A stretch of 64,000 nt of DNA from Pseudomonas paraglycinae (GTDB lineage: Bacteria > Pseudomonadota > Gammaproteobacteria > Pseudomonadales > Pseudomonadaceae): contig NZ_BQHR01000003.1 of NCBI RefSeq assembly GCF_021601625.1, positions 372,001 through 436,000 on the forward strand, read 5' to 3'. Position 1 is the stretch's first letter. The number at the start of each line of letters is the position of its first letter. The position numbers were made by a program, and so were the translations under genes. Of the stretch, positions 52,430 to 64,000 are shown piece by piece. Under the pieces are notes generated by a model. That model searched no databases. It saw only the letters and a program-made list of their open reading frames with translations, and had not been told where the DNA came from.

Positions 52430-55400
52430 TTATAGCGACGGTTTCTCGGCTGTGCTATCCGAAAAATCTGATACGGCTATGCGAAGAAACGTCGCGGCAA
52501 ACTCTTCTGGTGGCAGCGGCAGGCTGACGATGTAGCCCTGGATCTGTTCACAGCCTTCGGCGGCGAGGAATTGTTGCTGGGCCTGGGTTTCCACGCCTTC
52601 GGCGATCACGGTGAATTGCATGCTGCGGCCCAGGGCGATGATGGCGCGGACGATCGCCGCGTCGTGCGGGTCGTCGGGCAGTCCGCGAACGAAAGACTGG
52701 TCGATCTTGAGGATGTCCAGAGGCAGGCGCTTGAGGTAACTCAGCGAGGAATAACCGGTGCCGAAGTCGTCGATGGCCAGTTGCACGCCCAGGTGTTTGA
52801 GCTGATGCAGCACCGCCAGCGCTTCTTCAGCCTGGCTCATGATGAAGTTTTCGGTAATTTCCAGTTGCAGTAATTCCGGCCGCAGGCGGTTGTCTTTGAG
52901 CAGTTGCTCGATGCGTCCCAGCAGGTTCGGTTGGCGCAGTTGCGCGCCGGCGAGGTTCACCGAGAGAGGGCCGAGGGATTCGTAGATCTGGCCCCACTCG
53001 AACATCTGCCGGCAGGCGGTTTCCAGCACCCAGTCGCCGATTTGCAGAATCATCCCGTTCTCTTCCGCCAGCGGGATGAAGTGCTCCGGCGGCACATCGC
53101 CGAAGTTCGGGTGGCGCCAGCGGATCAAGGCTTCGGCGCCGACCAGGCTGTGATCGTCGAGGCTGATTTTCGGTTGGTAATAGAGGTACAACTCTTCGCG
53201 CTCAATGGCCCGGCGAAGTTCGTGTTCCAGTGCTACGCGTTCGCTGGCCTGGGCGGTGAGATCGCGGGTGTAGCTTTCGACCCGGTTGCGGCCCTTGGCC
53301 TTGGAGCGGTACATCGCCGCGTCTGCGTTCTTGATCAGGGTCGCGACATCGCAGCCGTCGCGCGGGTAAAGGCTGGTGCCGATGCTGGCGCTGATGAAGA
53401 ACTCATGCTCGCCAGCCTGGAACGGTGCGCCAAAGCAGTTCAGCAGTTTGGTGGCGATGTTGTCTGCATCGCCGGGCTGCTGCAGGCCAGGCAGCAGAAT
53501 GATGAATTCGTCGCCACCCAGCCGCGCGACGGTGTCGATATCGCGCAGTTGCTCCTTGAGGCGCACGGCGATGCCCTTGAGCAGCAAATCGCCGACCGGG
53601 TGACCGAGGCTGTCGTTGATGTGCTTGAAACGGTCGAGGTCGAGGAACAGCACTGCGCCCTGACCGCCGTTTTCCTGCTGACTGTTGAGTGCCATCAGCA
53701 GGCGACTTTCGAACAGCGTGCGGTTTGGCAGGCCGGTGAGCGGGTCGTGATGCGCTTGGTAGTCGAGTTTGGCCTGGGCGTGCTTGAGGCTGGAGATATC
53801 GGCAAACACCGCAACGAAGTGAGTGATGAACTTGTCGCGGTTGCGCACGGCGCTGATGGTCAGCCAGCTCGGGTACAGCTCGCCATTTTTGCGCCGGTTG
53901 GAGATTTCGCCCTGCCAGTGGCCTTCGTCGGTCAATTGATGCCACATCGCCGCGTAGAACGCGCTGTCGTGCAGTCCGGAGGCCAGCAGGCGCGGAGTGT
54001 GCCCCAGTGCTTCGCTTTCGCTGTAACCGGTGATTTCGGTGAAGGCCCGGTTAACGGCGCTGATGTGTTGCTGGGTGTCGGTGATCAGCACGCCTTCGGC
54101 AGTACTCTCGAACACGGTCGCAGCCTGTTGCAGTTTTTCCTGCATCAGGTGGCGTTCGGTGATGTCCCGGGCGATGGTCAGCATGCAATCTTCGTCGCCG
54201 ATCGGCAGCGGACGGCTGGATACTTCGCAGAGGCGGATCTGCCCGTCGCTGCGGCGGATGTGGCAGCTGAAGTCGCGAACGAACCCGTCGCGGTGCAGCA
54301 GGTCGAGCATTTGCTTGCGTTCGTTGAGGTTGACCCAGATTCCCAGGTCCAGCGCCGAGCGATCCACCGACATCGCGCTGTTGAAACCGGTGATACGACT
54401 GAAACCTTCGTTGACCTCCAGCAGCAGGCCATCGCTCTGGCGCGACAGAAGCAGACCGTCCGGCGAGGCGTGGAAGGCCTTGGCGAACTTCTCTTCGGAG
54501 GTTTGCAGTTGCTGTTGGGTTTCCTTGAGCTGGGTAATGTCGCGCACCACCACGACCAGCGCCGGTGTCGTGTCGAGCTCGAAGGGCTCGGCGGAAATCA
54601 GCCCGGTAAACACCTGGCCATTGTTGCGACGAAAGGGCATCTCCAGGTTGCGAATGCTGCCGGCTTGCAGGCGCTGAAGCAGGCCCGGGCCAACCCCTGG
54701 AATGCCCCAGATGTTGAGTTCGGTGGCGGTCTGGCCAATCACTTCTTCGGCCTTGAGCCCGATCTGTTCTTCAAAAGCTTCGTTGACCTCCAGCAGGCAG
54801 CCGTCGGAGAGCCGGGCGATGACTAGAATGTCCGGGCATTGCTGGAATACCGAAGCGAATTTCTGTTCCGACAGGCGCAACGCCTCTTCGGTGCGTTTGG
54901 TTTCGCTGATGTCGATCATCAGGCCGCGCATCACCGGTTCGTGGCCGTGTTCGATCAGGCTGACGATGTCGCGTACCCACAAGCAACGGCCGTCTGCGGT
55001 GATGACGCGGTAATCGAGACTGTGATCGCGCCCGGCCAGCACTTCGTGATCGCAGAAGCTCTGGGCACGAGTCAGATCGGCAGGGTGAATGATGTTGCGC
55101 CAAAAGCCTGGAATCAGCCAATGGGACAGCGGATAGCCGAGCAGATCCTCGGCGTGGGGCGAAACATAGCTGTAGGTGAAATCGCTGATCCGCGCTTCCC
55201 AAGCGATGGCTGAGAGACTCTCCACCAGCCCGCGATAATGGTATTCGCTGCTGCGCAGTTCCTGTTCAAGGTCGATGCGTCGGGCGATTTCCGAGCTCAG
55301 GCGCCGGTTGATGCGGATCACCACTGCCAGGACGATGACCAGAAGCGATAGCCCCGGTAAACCGTAAACCAGCAGATCCGACCAGAATGTCCGGTGATCG

Positions 55401-56176
55401 AGGACGTTGCCGACCCAGTGCTCCTGAATGCTGCTGATTTCCTCCGGGGACATGTCGGCCAGCACCTTGTCGAGAATCCCCACCAGCATTTTGTTGTCCC
55501 GGGGGACGCCCATCGCCAGCTGGTAGCGATAAGGGGTCTCGCCGCTGACATACAAACCATCCAGTTTGAGCTGCCGCAGGCTCCAGACACTGGAGGCCAG
55601 ATCGCCGACCACCGCGTCGACTTCATCGGTAGCCAGGGCCTGCAATGCGGAGCTGACGTTGGGCATCGCCACCAGGTTCAGGTCGGGGTGATGTGTGCGC
55701 AACAGTTCGTGGGGTGCGTAGTTTTCGACTACGGCGATCTTCAGGCCGTAAAGATCCTCGAGCTTGCGCGGTTGCGGGCCGCCGACGTGGGCGAGGATGA
55801 CGATCGGAAAGTCGAGATAAGGGCGGGTGAATGACAGGTAACTCTGGCGTTCCGGGGTGGACATGATGCCCGGCAGCAGGTCGATCGTGCCGTTTTTCGC
55901 CTGTTCGAGCACCATGGTCCAGCTCACCGGCTCGATGGGGGTGAGTTTGATCGCCAGGCGCTGGCGAATCACATCGATATAGTCCGCTGCCAGACCCTGA
56001 TAGCGGTTCTGGTCGTCGCGGAACTCGAAGGGCGGCCACGACGCATCCACACCCAGGCGCAAGTCCGGGTGAGCCGCCAGCCAGCTACGTTCTTCATCGG
56101 TCAGAGTCAGCGCGTCAGCCGTTGCGGTCCAGATCATCAGTGACAGCAAAAAAAGCACGGACGCCAGTCTGGGCAT
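52430..56176 (-). CDS. rmcA: RmcA-like c-di-GMP protein (SBP, four PAS, GGDEF, EAL)
   Basis: Inner-membrane signalling protein of 1248 residues from MPRLASVLF; the longer frame lacks support. A signal/anchor helix leads to a periplasmic solute-binding (SBP_bac_3) domain (about 35-255), a membrane helix (about 268-292), then four PAS domains (about 305-800). The GGDEF domain has the intact motif RLGGDEFIILL (about 889) and the EAL domain has AEALIRW (about 1013), DDFGTGYSSLSYL and EGVET, so both activities are possible. Architecture, length and position beside rpoD match RmcA of P. aeruginosa, a redox-sensing phosphodiesterase that affects biofilm. The periplasmic ligand is unknown. Confidence 0.9.
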   Translation of the reverse strand: MPRLASVLFLLSLMIWTATADALTLTDEERSWLAAHPDLRLGVDASWPPFEFRDDQNRYQGLAADYIDVIRQRLAIKLTPIEPVSWTMVLEQAKNGTIDLLPGIMSTPERQSYLSFTRPYLDFPIVILAHVGGPQPRKLEDLYGLKIAVVENYAPHELLRTHHPDLNLVAMPNVSSALQALATDEVDAVVGDLASSVWSLRQLKLDGLYVSGETPYRYQLAMGVPRDNKMLVGILDKVLADMSPEEISSIQEHWVGNVLDHRTFWSDLLVYGLPGLSLLVIVLAVVIRINRRLSSEIARRIDLEQELRSSEYHYRGLVESLSAIAWEARISDFTYSYVSPHAEDLLGYPLSHWLIPGFWRNIIHPADLTRAQSFCDHEVLAGRDHSLDYRVITADGRCLWVRDIVSLIEHGHEPVMRGLMIDISETKRTEEALRLSEQKFASVFQQCPDILVIARLSDGCLLEVNEAFEEQIGLKAEEVIGQTATELNIWGIPGVGPGLLQRLQAGSIRNLEMPFRRNNGQVFTGLISAEPFELDTTPALVVVVRDITQLKETQQQLQTSEEKFAKAFHASPDGLLLSRQSDGLLLEVNEGFSRITGFNSAMSVDRSALDLGIWVNLNERKQMLDLLHRDGFVRDFSCHIRRSDGQIRLCEVSSRPLPIGDEDCMLTIARDITERHLMQEKLQQAATVFESTAEGVLITDTQQHISAVNRAFTEITGYSESEALGHTPRLLASGLHDSAFYAAMWHQLTDEGHWQGEISNRRKNGELYPSWLTISAVRNRDKFITHFVAVFADISSLKHAQAKLDYQAHHDPLTGLPNRTLFESRLLMALNSQQENGGQGAVLFLDLDRFKHINDSLGHPVGDLLLKGIAVRLKEQLRDIDTVARLGGDEFIILLPGLQQPGDADNIATKLLNCFGAPFQAGEHEFFISASIGTSLYPRDGCDVATLIKNADAAMYRSKAKGRNRVESYTRDLTAQASERVALEHELRRAIEREELYLYYQPKISLDDHSLVGAEALIRWRHPNFGDVPPEHFIPLAEENGMILQIGDWVLETACRQMFEWGQIYESLGPLSVNLAGAQLRQPNLLGRIEQLLKDNRLRPELLQLEITENFIMSQAEEALAVLHQLKHLGVQLAIDDFGTGYSSLSYLKRLPLDILKIDQSFVRGLPDDPHDAAIVRAIIALGRSMQFTVIAEGVETQAQQQFLAAEGCEQIQGYIVSLPLPPEEFAATFLRIAVSDFSDSTAEKPSL

Positions 56177-56263
56177 AACGGTCTCGTTATGGCTCGGGGG
56201 AATGTTTCGAGTGTAGACGGGCTGTGCGCGGGGGGAGGGCGGTGCGAGGTATTTAATCTGCGC

Positions 56264-56296
56264 TAAAAACAAAACCCCCGGCCTGGGCCGGGGGTT
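56264..56296 (-). terminator. Terminator of rpoD
   Basis: On the minus strand ACCCCCGGCCCAGGCCGGGGGT followed by TTTGTTTTT, 6 bp after the rpoD stop. Confidence 0.93.
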
Positions 56297-56302
56297 CTGG
56301 TA

Positions 56303-58150
<1,848 letters not shown>

Positions 58151-58217
58151 AACACCCTATCCACTGAAGGTCTTGGCGGGCAAAAAACAAGCCGAGGATT
58201 ATACCTGAGCTATGACC

Positions 58218-60185
58218 TCACGCGCCAGTTGAGGTCGGGTTTGATGCGGAAACATTGCGACTTAAAAGGTCGCGCAGTTGATTTTTCTCTTCGGCGCTCA
58301 GTTCGCTTTGACGCGCTTTCCTGAGCAGTTGTTCCAGATTTCGCTCGCGTTGGCGGGCTGACAAGCTAGTAATGGTGTCGAAAAACTGTTGTTCAAGGTT
58401 GTCTCCGTCAATCAGCCATTCCTTTTCCGCCAGCGCCTTGAGCAGGCGACCCTGTTCGGTTCCGTGCCATCGCGCGATCAACTGAAATGAGTTTAGCTTG
58501 GGATTCTTCTGCACGGCTTCGAGCAGTGCCACCAGCAGCTGTGCGTTGGTCTGGTTCTCGTCCGCGAAGTGCCCGGCGTCCTCGACCTTTTCCGCCAGTT
58601 GCGGGTGATGCAGCAAGGTTCTCAGAGCGGCCAGGGTCGGAGGTTCGACGGCGGCCGGCACGCGTGGGGCACGCGGCTGATCGCGATCACCGCCACGCTT
58701 GCCATTTTTGTCCCACGGTTTCTTGTCCCATTTCTTGCCGCCGGCGCCGGTTTTTTTCGGCGTCCATTCCTGCTGCGGCACATACATGTCCTGTGCCTGC
58801 GGCTGATGGTAGTCGCTGTAGTCCGGCATGGCGTCGTAATCGATGCCCGGGTCGTAGGCCGGCGGTGCTTCCTGAGGAGCGCTCTGGGCCAGCTGGCTGA
58901 CGCTTTCGCTGCTCAGACCGGTGATCTCGGTCAGGCGCTGGCGCATCAGGATGCGCAGATTGGCGCCTGGGACCTTGTCGATCAATGGTGCTGCGAGGGT
59001 GGCCATGTGGGCCTTGCCCTCCAGCGAACGCGGGTCGGCTTCTTCGGTCAGTTGCTGGAAGAAGTAGTCCGCCAGCGGCTGTGCGTGCTGATTGATCCGG
59101 GCGCGGAAGGCGTCTGTGCCTTCGGCGCGAATCAACGTATCCGGGTCTTCGCCTTCAGGCAGAAACAGAAAGCGTGCACGGCGCCCGTCCTGCAGGCAGG
59201 GCAGTGTGGCTTCGAGTGCGCGCCAGGCGGCATTGCGGCCAGCCTGGTCGCCGTCAAAGCAAAACAGTACGTTCGGCACTACGCGAAACAGACGCTTGAG
59301 GTGTTCTTCGCTGGTGGCGGTGCCGAGTGTCGCGACGGCATTGCGCAGGCCTTGCTGGGCTAGAGCGATGACATCCATATAGCCCTCGACGACGATGATT
59401 TCGTCGAGGTTGCGATTGTTCTTGCGGGCTTCGTACAGGCCGTAGAGTTCCTGGCCTTTATGGAAGACCGGGGTTTCCGGCGAGTTCAGGTACTTTGGCT
59501 TGTCGTCGCCGAGCACTCGACCGCCGAAAGCAATGATCCGTCCACGGGTGTCGCGGATCGGGAACATCACGCGATCGCGGAAGCGGTCATAGCGTTTACC
59601 GGTTTCGGCGTTCTCGATCAGCAGGCCGGCGTCGATCATGGCTTTCTGCTGCAAAGTGTCGCTGCTCAAGTGTTTGAACAGGTTGTCCCAGCCCGGCGGT
59701 GCGAATCCGAGACCGAAGTCCCGGGCGATTTCGCCGGTCAGGCCACGACCCTTGAGGTAATCCACTGCTGCCTTGCGTGCCGGGTGGCTCTTGAGCGCCT
59801 GCCGATAAAAGTCGGCAGCCGCGGTGAGCAGCGGGTACAGCGGTGAATCGGTCGGCTGGCGCGGCTTGTTCGAGCGGCCGCCTTCTTCTCGCGGCACTTC
59901 CATGCCGGCGGCCTTGGCCAGATCTTCGACGGCCTGGGGGAAGTCCAGATTGTCGTGATCCATGAGAAAGCCGAGGGCGTTGCCGCCGGCGCCGCAGCCG
60001 AAGCAGTAATAGAACTGCTTGTCGGGGCTGACGCTGAATGACGGGGTCTTCTCTTTATGGAACGGGCAGCAGGCGGTGTAGTTTTTACCGGCCTTCTTCA
60101 ATTGCACGCGCGAGCTGACCACGTCGACGATGTCGGTGCGGTTCAGAAGGTCGTCAATGAAGCTCTGGGGAATCAGCCCGGCCAT
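58218..60185 (-). CDS. dnaG: DNA primase
   Basis: Primase of 655 residues that makes RNA primers for replication. The N-terminal zinc ribbon has CCPFHKEKTPSFSV and YYCFGCG (Cys-His-Cys-Cys, about 40-64). The TOPRIM core has the Glu of VVEGYMDVI (about 267) and the acidic pair in CFDGDQAGRNA (about 310). A low-complexity linker (about 455-500) leads to the C-terminal DnaB-binding domain. Second gene of the rpsU-dnaG-rpoD group. Confidence 0.98.
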   Translation of the reverse strand: MAGLIPQSFIDDLLNRTDIVDVVSSRVQLKKAGKNYTACCPFHKEKTPSFSVSPDKQFYYCFGCGAGGNALGFLMDHDNLDFPQAVEDLAKAAGMEVPREEGGRSNKPRQPTDSPLYPLLTAAADFYRQALKSHPARKAAVDYLKGRGLTGEIARDFGLGFAPPGWDNLFKHLSSDTLQQKAMIDAGLLIENAETGKRYDRFRDRVMFPIRDTRGRIIAFGGRVLGDDKPKYLNSPETPVFHKGQELYGLYEARKNNRNLDEIIVVEGYMDVIALAQQGLRNAVATLGTATSEEHLKRLFRVVPNVLFCFDGDQAGRNAAWRALEATLPCLQDGRRARFLFLPEGEDPDTLIRAEGTDAFRARINQHAQPLADYFFQQLTEEADPRSLEGKAHMATLAAPLIDKVPGANLRILMRQRLTEITGLSSESVSQLAQSAPQEAPPAYDPGIDYDAMPDYSDYHQPQAQDMYVPQQEWTPKKTGAGGKKWDKKPWDKNGKRGGDRDQPRAPRVPAAVEPPTLAALRTLLHHPQLAEKVEDAGHFADENQTNAQLLVALLEAVQKNPKLNSFQLIARWHGTEQGRLLKALAEKEWLIDGDNLEQQFFDTITSLSARQRERNLEQLLRKARQSELSAEEKNQLRDLLSRNVSASNPTSTGA

Positions 60186-60665
60186 GGCGTTCTCGTCTGC
60201 GCTGTAATGGATCCGATGCGAAAGTCTGCCGGACGCGGGTCATTGAGTGATGCGCGCACGTGGTGCGGCTCGACCGGTGTCGTTTGCGTAATCGCTGTCG
60301 GGAAGTGTATCTGCCGAAAATCCACTGACGTTAGTACTCATCAGTCTTCGACTATTCGAAAATGTTGCGCTGAATCCGCTGACGGCCGGCAATCGGCCTC
60401 GGATAGCTCATGAAGCGGGCACGCAAGCAGGTGCCTTGGGCTGATCGTCGTAAGAGGAATCAGTGGGTGTGCTCGTCAGTAGCCTTGAAAGGCTCGTCAG
60501 AAAAGACGTGCACCGCTGGCAAAAGAGCCAGGCCTGACGCGGTGAAGCGGGTTTGTCTCGGTCGCATCTGCGGCTTCGACGGTGAAGCATCAAGCGTTTT
60601 ACGCAAATGCCATTAGCCCGGCTGAGGGCCGGGCTTGGCAGAAGCTTGCTACGATCGTCTGTGTA
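60186..60665. other. Gap between rpsU and dnaG
   Basis: About 480 bp on the path from rpsU to dnaG. Short frames here have no ribosome site or recognisable product. A GC-rich hairpin follows rpsU; the rest probably holds a dnaG promoter that I cannot place. Confidence 0.5.
60615..60635 (-). terminator. Hairpin after rpsU
   Basis: AGCCCGGC-CCTCA-GCCGGGCT on the minus strand, 30 bp after the rpsU stop, without a strong T run. Probably a leaky terminator that lowers dnaG relative to rpsU. Confidence 0.55.
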
Positions 60666-60881
60666 TTAGTACAGACGAACGGCGCGGCGCTGTTCGCGCT
60701 GAACTTTCTTGGCGTGACGCTTAACAGCAGCAGCTGCCTTGCGCTTACGCTCAGAAGTTGGCTTCTCGTAAAATTCGCGGCTACGAACTTCAGCCAGTAC
60801 ACCGGCTTTTTCGCAGGAGCGCTTGAAACGACGCAGAGCTACGTCGAAGGGTTCGTTCTCTTTAACTTTGACGGCTGGCAT
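60666..60881 (-). CDS. rpsU: 30S ribosomal protein bS21
   Basis: Basic protein of 71 residues, standard for bS21, which helps the ribosome recognise mRNA starts. It begins [28 protein letters not shown] and continues with the lysine-arginine-rich helix [28 protein letters not shown] lies upstream. First gene of rpsU-dnaG-rpoD and divergent from tsaD. Confidence 0.98.
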
Positions 60882-61080
60882 CCAGAGCTACCTTCATTCA
60901 TTACCGGGGTCAACATCCTCGCGGCAAAAGAGCACTTGAAGACGTCGGTTTTTAAGGGTTGCGGATGTTAACCCCTCATCGCTCGGAATGCAAAGCCTCT
61001 GATCGAAAACCGCTGGTCGGGGCATCACGCGGCGACTATTATGCGCGCCTTCGAATTCAGCCTAAACAAGGCGCAAACCC

Positions 61081-62106
61081 ATGCTAGTACTGGGATTAGA
61101 AACTTCCTGCGACGAAACCGGCGTCGCTTTATACGACAGTGAGCGCGGCCTGCTGGCCGACGCGTTGTTCAGTCAGATCGACCTGCACCGCGTCTATGGC
61201 GGCGTGGTACCGGAGCTGGCCTCGCGCGATCACGTCAAGCGCATGCTGCCTTTGATCCGTCAGGTGCTGGCCGAAGCCGGCTGCGTGCCGACCGAGATCG
61301 ACGCCATCGCCTACACCGCGGGTCCCGGCCTGGTCGGGGCGCTGCTGGTGGGGGCCTCATGCGCCCAGGCGCTGGCGTTTGCCTGGGGCATCCCGGCGCT
61401 CGGCGTGCATCACATGGAAGGCCATTTGCTGGCGCCGATGCTGGAGCCAAAACCGCCGGAATTCCCGTTCGTCGCTTTGTTGGTCTCCGGTGGTCATACG
61501 CAGCTGGTTCAGGTCGATGGCATCGGCCAATACAGCCTGCTCGGCGAGACGCTGGACGATGCCGCGGGCGAAGCTTTCGACAAGACTGCAAAAATGATGG
61601 GCCTGAATTACCCGGGCGGACCGGAAATCGCCAAGCTGGCAGAGAAGGGCGTCGCAGGACGTTTCACCTTCCCGCGTCCGATGTGTGATCGCCCGGGCCT
61701 GGATTTCAGTTTCAGCGGCCTGAAGACCTTCGCTCTCAACACCTGGCAGCAGTGCGTCAGCGCCGGGGACGACAGCGAGCAAGCCCGTTGCGACATCGCG
61801 CTGGCGTTCCAGCAGGCCGTGGTGGAGACTTTGACCATCAAGTGCAAGCGCGCCCTCAAGCAGGCCGGCATGAAGCGTCTGGTGATCGCCGGCGGCGTCA
61901 GTGCCAACAAGGCGCTGCGTGTTTCGCTGGAGAAGATGCTCGGCGACATGAAGGGCGATGTGTTCTATGCCCGTCCCGAGTTTTGCACCGATAACGGCGC
62001 GATGATCGCGTTTGCCGGTTGCCAGCGTTTGCAGGCTGGTCAGCAGGAGAGTCTGGCGATCAGCGTGCAGGCGCGCTGGCCGATGGAGCAGTTGTCGGCG
62101 CTGTGA
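61081..62106 (+). CDS. tsaD: tRNA threonylcarbamoyladenosine synthase subunit TsaD
   Basis: ASKHA-fold protein of 341 residues that transfers the threonylcarbamoyl group to A37 of ANN-reading tRNAs, with TsaB, TsaE and TsaC. It begins [19 protein letters not shown]. The iron-binding [12 protein letters not shown] motif (about 112) and the nucleotide loops VSGGHTQLV and [13 protein letters not shown] are present. Divergent from rpsU, a conserved bacterial pairing. Confidence 0.98.
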   Translation: MLVLGLETSCDETGVALYDSERGLLADALFSQIDLHRVYGGVVPELASRDHVKRMLPLIRQVLAEAGCVPTEIDAIAYTAGPGLVGALLVGASCAQALAFAWGIPALGVHHMEGHLLAPMLEPKPPEFPFVALLVSGGHTQLVQVDGIGQYSLLGETLDDAAGEAFDKTAKMMGLNYPGGPEIAKLAEKGVAGRFTFPRPMCDRPGLDFSFSGLKTFALNTWQQCVSAGDDSEQARCDIALAFQQAVVETLTIKCKRALKQAGMKRLVIAGGVSANKALRVSLEKMLGDMKGDVFYARPEFCTDNGAMIAFAGCQRLQAGQQESLAISVQARWPMEQLSAL

Positions 62107-62129
62107 TGAGTGGCGCTCACGTGCGGTAT

Positions 62130-62699
62130 TTAAAAATGCCGTTCGCGCCCGGCGAACAGGTCGCGTAGATTGCCCCGGTGGCGCCAGACGATCAGCAGTG
62201 TCAGCGTGCTCATCGGCAACAGCGCTGCCGGTTCCTGCCATGCCAGCAACGGTAGGGTCAGCGGAGTGGCGATCAACGCTGCCAGCGAGCTGGTGCGGGT
62301 CAGGTAGAACGTCAGCAGCCAGGCGCACACGGCCAGCAGCGCAGCGGGTGGATACAGGCCCAGCAGCATGCCGGCCGCCGTGGCAACGCCCTTGCCACCG
62401 CGAAAGCGGAAGTACAACGGGAACAGGTGACCGATCACGGCGCAGACGCCGATCCACGCCTGATCCTGCAGCGAAAGGCCCATTGCCGAAGCGATCAGCA
62501 CCGGCAACAGACCTTTGCACAGATCACCCAGCAGGGTCAGGATCGCGAGTTTGCGTCCGGCCAGGCGCAGCATGTTGGTGGCGCCGGCATTACCCGAGCC
62601 ACTCATTCGCGGATCCGGATTTCCGGTCAGGCGGCTGAGCAAAATGGCGAAGGACAGAGAGCCGAGCAGGTAGGCGAGGATCGCCAGTAACCAAAACAT
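62130..62699 (-). CDS. plsY: Acyl-phosphate:glycerol-3-phosphate acyltransferase
   Basis: Inner-membrane enzyme of 189 residues that makes lysophosphatidate from acyl phosphate and glycerol-3-phosphate. Five hydrophobic helices and the three family motifs are present: [11 protein letters not shown] (about 35), [11 protein letters not shown] (about 100) and the C-terminal [15 protein letters not shown]. It converges on tsaD and is divergent from folB. Confidence 0.97.
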   Translation of the reverse strand: MFWLLAILAYLLGSLSFAILLSRLTGNPDPRMSGSGNAGATNMLRLAGRKLAILTLLGDLCKGLLPVLIASAMGLSLQDQAWIGVCAVIGHLFPLYFRFRGGKGVATAAGMLLGLYPPAALLAVCAWLLTFYLTRTSSLAALIATPLTLPLLAWQEPAALLPMSTLTLLIVWRHRGNLRDLFAGRERHF

Positions 62700-62773
62700 G
62701 CTAACTATTCCGGGCGAGGACGCCCTGATTCTAACGGCGCATTGCGCCCTTGTCGTGCAGCGGAGAAAAGTGC

Positions 62774-63130
62774 TTGGACAGAGTGTTTATCGAGGGCCTG
62801 GAAGTCGACACCGTGATCGGTGCCTACGACTGGGAGCGCGGCATCCGACAGTGCCTGCGTCTTGATTTGAGCTTCGCCTGGGACAATCGCCCGGCCGCCG
62901 CCGGTGACGACCTGACCCTGGCGCTCGATTACGCCAGTGTGTCCACACGAATCCAGGCCTTTGCCGAGCAATCCCAGTATCAACTGGTCGAGACCTTCGC
63001 CGAACGTCTGGTTGAAGTGCTGATGAATGAATTCAAGATCACCTGGGTGCGCCTGAAGCTGACCAAGCCAGGTGCCGTACCGGCCGCCAAGGGTGGTGTG
63101 GGTGTGGAGATCGAGCGCGGATGCCGCTGA
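62774..63130 (+). CDS. folB: Dihydroneopterin aldolase
   Basis: Folate-pathway enzyme of 118 residues. The start is a TTG at 62774 with GGAG eight bases upstream, giving (M)[22 protein letters not shown]; the longer frame from 62750 starts inside the ribosome-site region. The catalytic Glu (YDWERG) and Lys ([23 protein letters not shown]) are in their usual places. The end overlaps folK by 10 bp. Confidence 0.94.
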   Translation: MDRVFIEGLEVDTVIGAYDWERGIRQCLRLDLSFAWDNRPAAAGDDLTLALDYASVSTRIQAFAEQSQYQLVETFAERLVEVLMNEFKITWVRLKLTKPGAVPAAKGGVGVEIERGCR

Positions 63131-63639
63131 CCCAGATCTATCTCGGGCTCGGTAGCAATATCGAGCGCGAAACCCATTTGCAGGCCGGTCTGGATGCCTT
63201 GTCCACGTTTCTGGTGGATATACGCTGTTCGCCTGTGTTCGAAAGCCAGCCGGTGGGAATCAAGAGCGGGCCGTTCTTCAACTTCGTGGTGTCGGCGTTC
63301 ACCGATCTGCCGTTGATCGAGCTGGATCGCCGCTTGAAGTTCATTGAAGCGGACAACGGTCGCTATGCGCCGGATCGCAAGGGCTTGCCGCTGGATATCG
63401 ACGTGTTGCTGTACGGCGATCTGGCCGGCAACTTCGACGGGCTGATCCTGCCCCGGGCGGAAATCCTGAAAAATGCCTTTGTGCTGTGGCCGCTGTCTTT
63501 GATTGCGCCGGATCGGGTACATCCCGGTGTAGGAAAAAGCTTTGCCACATTGTGGGCTGAAGCGCAGATCGATCAGGTGCTGGCACCGGTCGGATTTGAA
63601 TGGCGCGGTACTCAGCTCACGCCTTCAGGTCTGGCTTGA
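63121..63639 (+). CDS. folK: 2-amino-4-hydroxy-6-hydroxymethyldihydropteridine pyrophosphokinase
   Basis: HPPK of 172 residues, the enzyme after FolB in folate synthesis. It begins IYLGLGSNIERETHLQAGLDAL, has FNFVVSAFTDLPLIELDRRLKFIEADNGR and the LPLDIDVLLYGDL metal-binding segment (Asp pair, about 90). Translationally coupled to folB by overlap. Confidence 0.95.
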   Translation: MPLTQIYLGLGSNIERETHLQAGLDALSTFLVDIRCSPVFESQPVGIKSGPFFNFVVSAFTDLPLIELDRRLKFIEADNGRYAPDRKGLPLDIDVLLYGDLAGNFDGLILPRAEILKNAFVLWPLSLIAPDRVHPGVGKSFATLWAEAQIDQVLAPVGFEWRGTQLTPSGLA

Positions 63640-63643
63640 ACGG

Positions 63644-63679
63644 TTTGATCCGCCCTGGCGAGGGCGGATCAAATGTTTT
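63644..63679. terminator. Terminator between folK and cca
   Basis: TTTGATCCGCCC-TGGCGA-GGGCGGATCAAA is a perfect 12-bp stem followed by TGTTTT, between the convergent folK and cca genes; it should work for folK and, through the flanking A/T run, possibly for cca. Confidence 0.85.
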
Positions 63680-64000
63680 CAGGACGCCGCCGATTCCTTG
63701 TAAACCTTCAGCGCCTTGAGCCGTTCGCGCTTGAGTGCCTCGCCCAGTTCCGGGCCTTTGAATCCCTTCTCCAGCAACGGCTGCACTGCCACGCCGCGCG
63801 CCACATTGGCCGCGCCGCGCAGGTAATCCGCCTGTGGATAACTGCGCTGCTCAAGCCCTTTGCGGCCTCGAGCATCCATCTCGCACGCGACGATGAATTC
63901 TTCGAAACGCTGCGGCCGACGGTAAACGTCAAAGCTTTGCAGCAACTCGAGCAAGGTCGAAGCCTTCAGCTCCAGAGCGCGATGTCCGTGGGTGTGATAT
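63679..64000 (-). CDS. cca: Multifunctional CCA protein, 5' part missing
   Basis: C-terminal 106 residues of a tRNA CCA-adding enzyme; the frame runs off the window end with codons [11 protein letters not shown] in place. The segment [20 protein letters not shown], then [22 protein letters not shown], is the C-terminal HD/helical part of the bacterial CCA enzyme. The nucleotidyltransferase head lies beyond the window. The gene converges on folK. Confidence 0.9.
   Translation of the reverse strand, partial: YHTHGHRALELKASTLLELLQSFDVYRRPQRFEEFIVACEMDARGRKGLEQRSYPQADYLRGAANVARGVAVQPLLEKGFKGPELGEALKRERLKALKVYKESAAS

Noticed and set aside
60408-60593. A short minus-strand frame in the rpsU-dnaG gap
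   Set aside because: Ser/Arg-rich with no ribosome site or family resemblance.

Overview
The window is ordinary-looking chromosome of a fluorescent Pseudomonas (P. fluorescens group). The gene order supports this: rpsU-dnaG-rpoD next to an RmcA-like c-di-GMP protein, bioBFHCD followed by acyl-CoA dehydrogenases, davBA next to pqqFABCDE, and an RsmX-type small RNA with its GacA box. High-GC codon use, a GI-type REPIN and other Pseudomonas intergenic repeats agree. I see no prophage, plasmid, IS or CRISPR, and almost everything is core or near-core.

Layout. 1-3.4 kb: creB (cut by the window edge), creC and creD, with an 11-bp phased repeat before creD that resembles a CreB box. 3.4-9.7 kb: a glutathione S-transferase, then a cell-surface signalling iron system on the minus strand (ECF sigma factor, FecR-like anti-sigma factor, TonB receptor with signalling domain, PepSY reductase, small membrane protein) with a candidate Fur box in front. 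9.7-13.1 kb: exonuclease, cNMP/CBS/DUF294 protein, lone receiver protein. 13.3-22.3 kb: glcB, a GcvR-like ACT protein, rarD, srkA, phoX, modE, comF. 22.4-27.4 kb: bioBFHCD, with a BirA operator over the bioB promoter, and a small conserved protein that looks like a miniature flagellar rod protein. 27.6-37.2 kb: three paralogous acyl-CoA dehydrogenases, the first with a PsrA operator; a di-heme peroxidase and a GGDEF protein sit between the first and second. 37.2-37.4 kb: a GacA box and the RsmX small RNA. 37.4-40.2 kb: LysR regulator, divergent class III aminotransferase with an apparent leader peptide and terminator-like hairpin at its start codon, and a Pmp3-type peptide. 40.2-52.1 kb, minus strand: S9 peptidase, pqqEDCBA and pqqF, davA and davB (lysine to 5-aminovalerate), an Lrp-type regulator, and a Tat-signal aminotransferase like the periplasmic pyoverdine-modifying PtaA. 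52.3-64 kb: tRNA with CAU anticodon, rmcA-like gene, rpoD, dnaG, rpsU, tsaD, plsY, folB, folK, partial cca.

The main interest is regulatory. In a few tens of kb there are recognisable sites for CreB, Fur, BirA, PsrA, Vfr/Crp and GacA, plus an RsmX RNA whose GGA motifs titrate RsmA/RsmE, two c-di-GMP proteins and one probable leader-peptide attenuator. All functional statements are by reading sequence and recalling families; no search or folding program was run.
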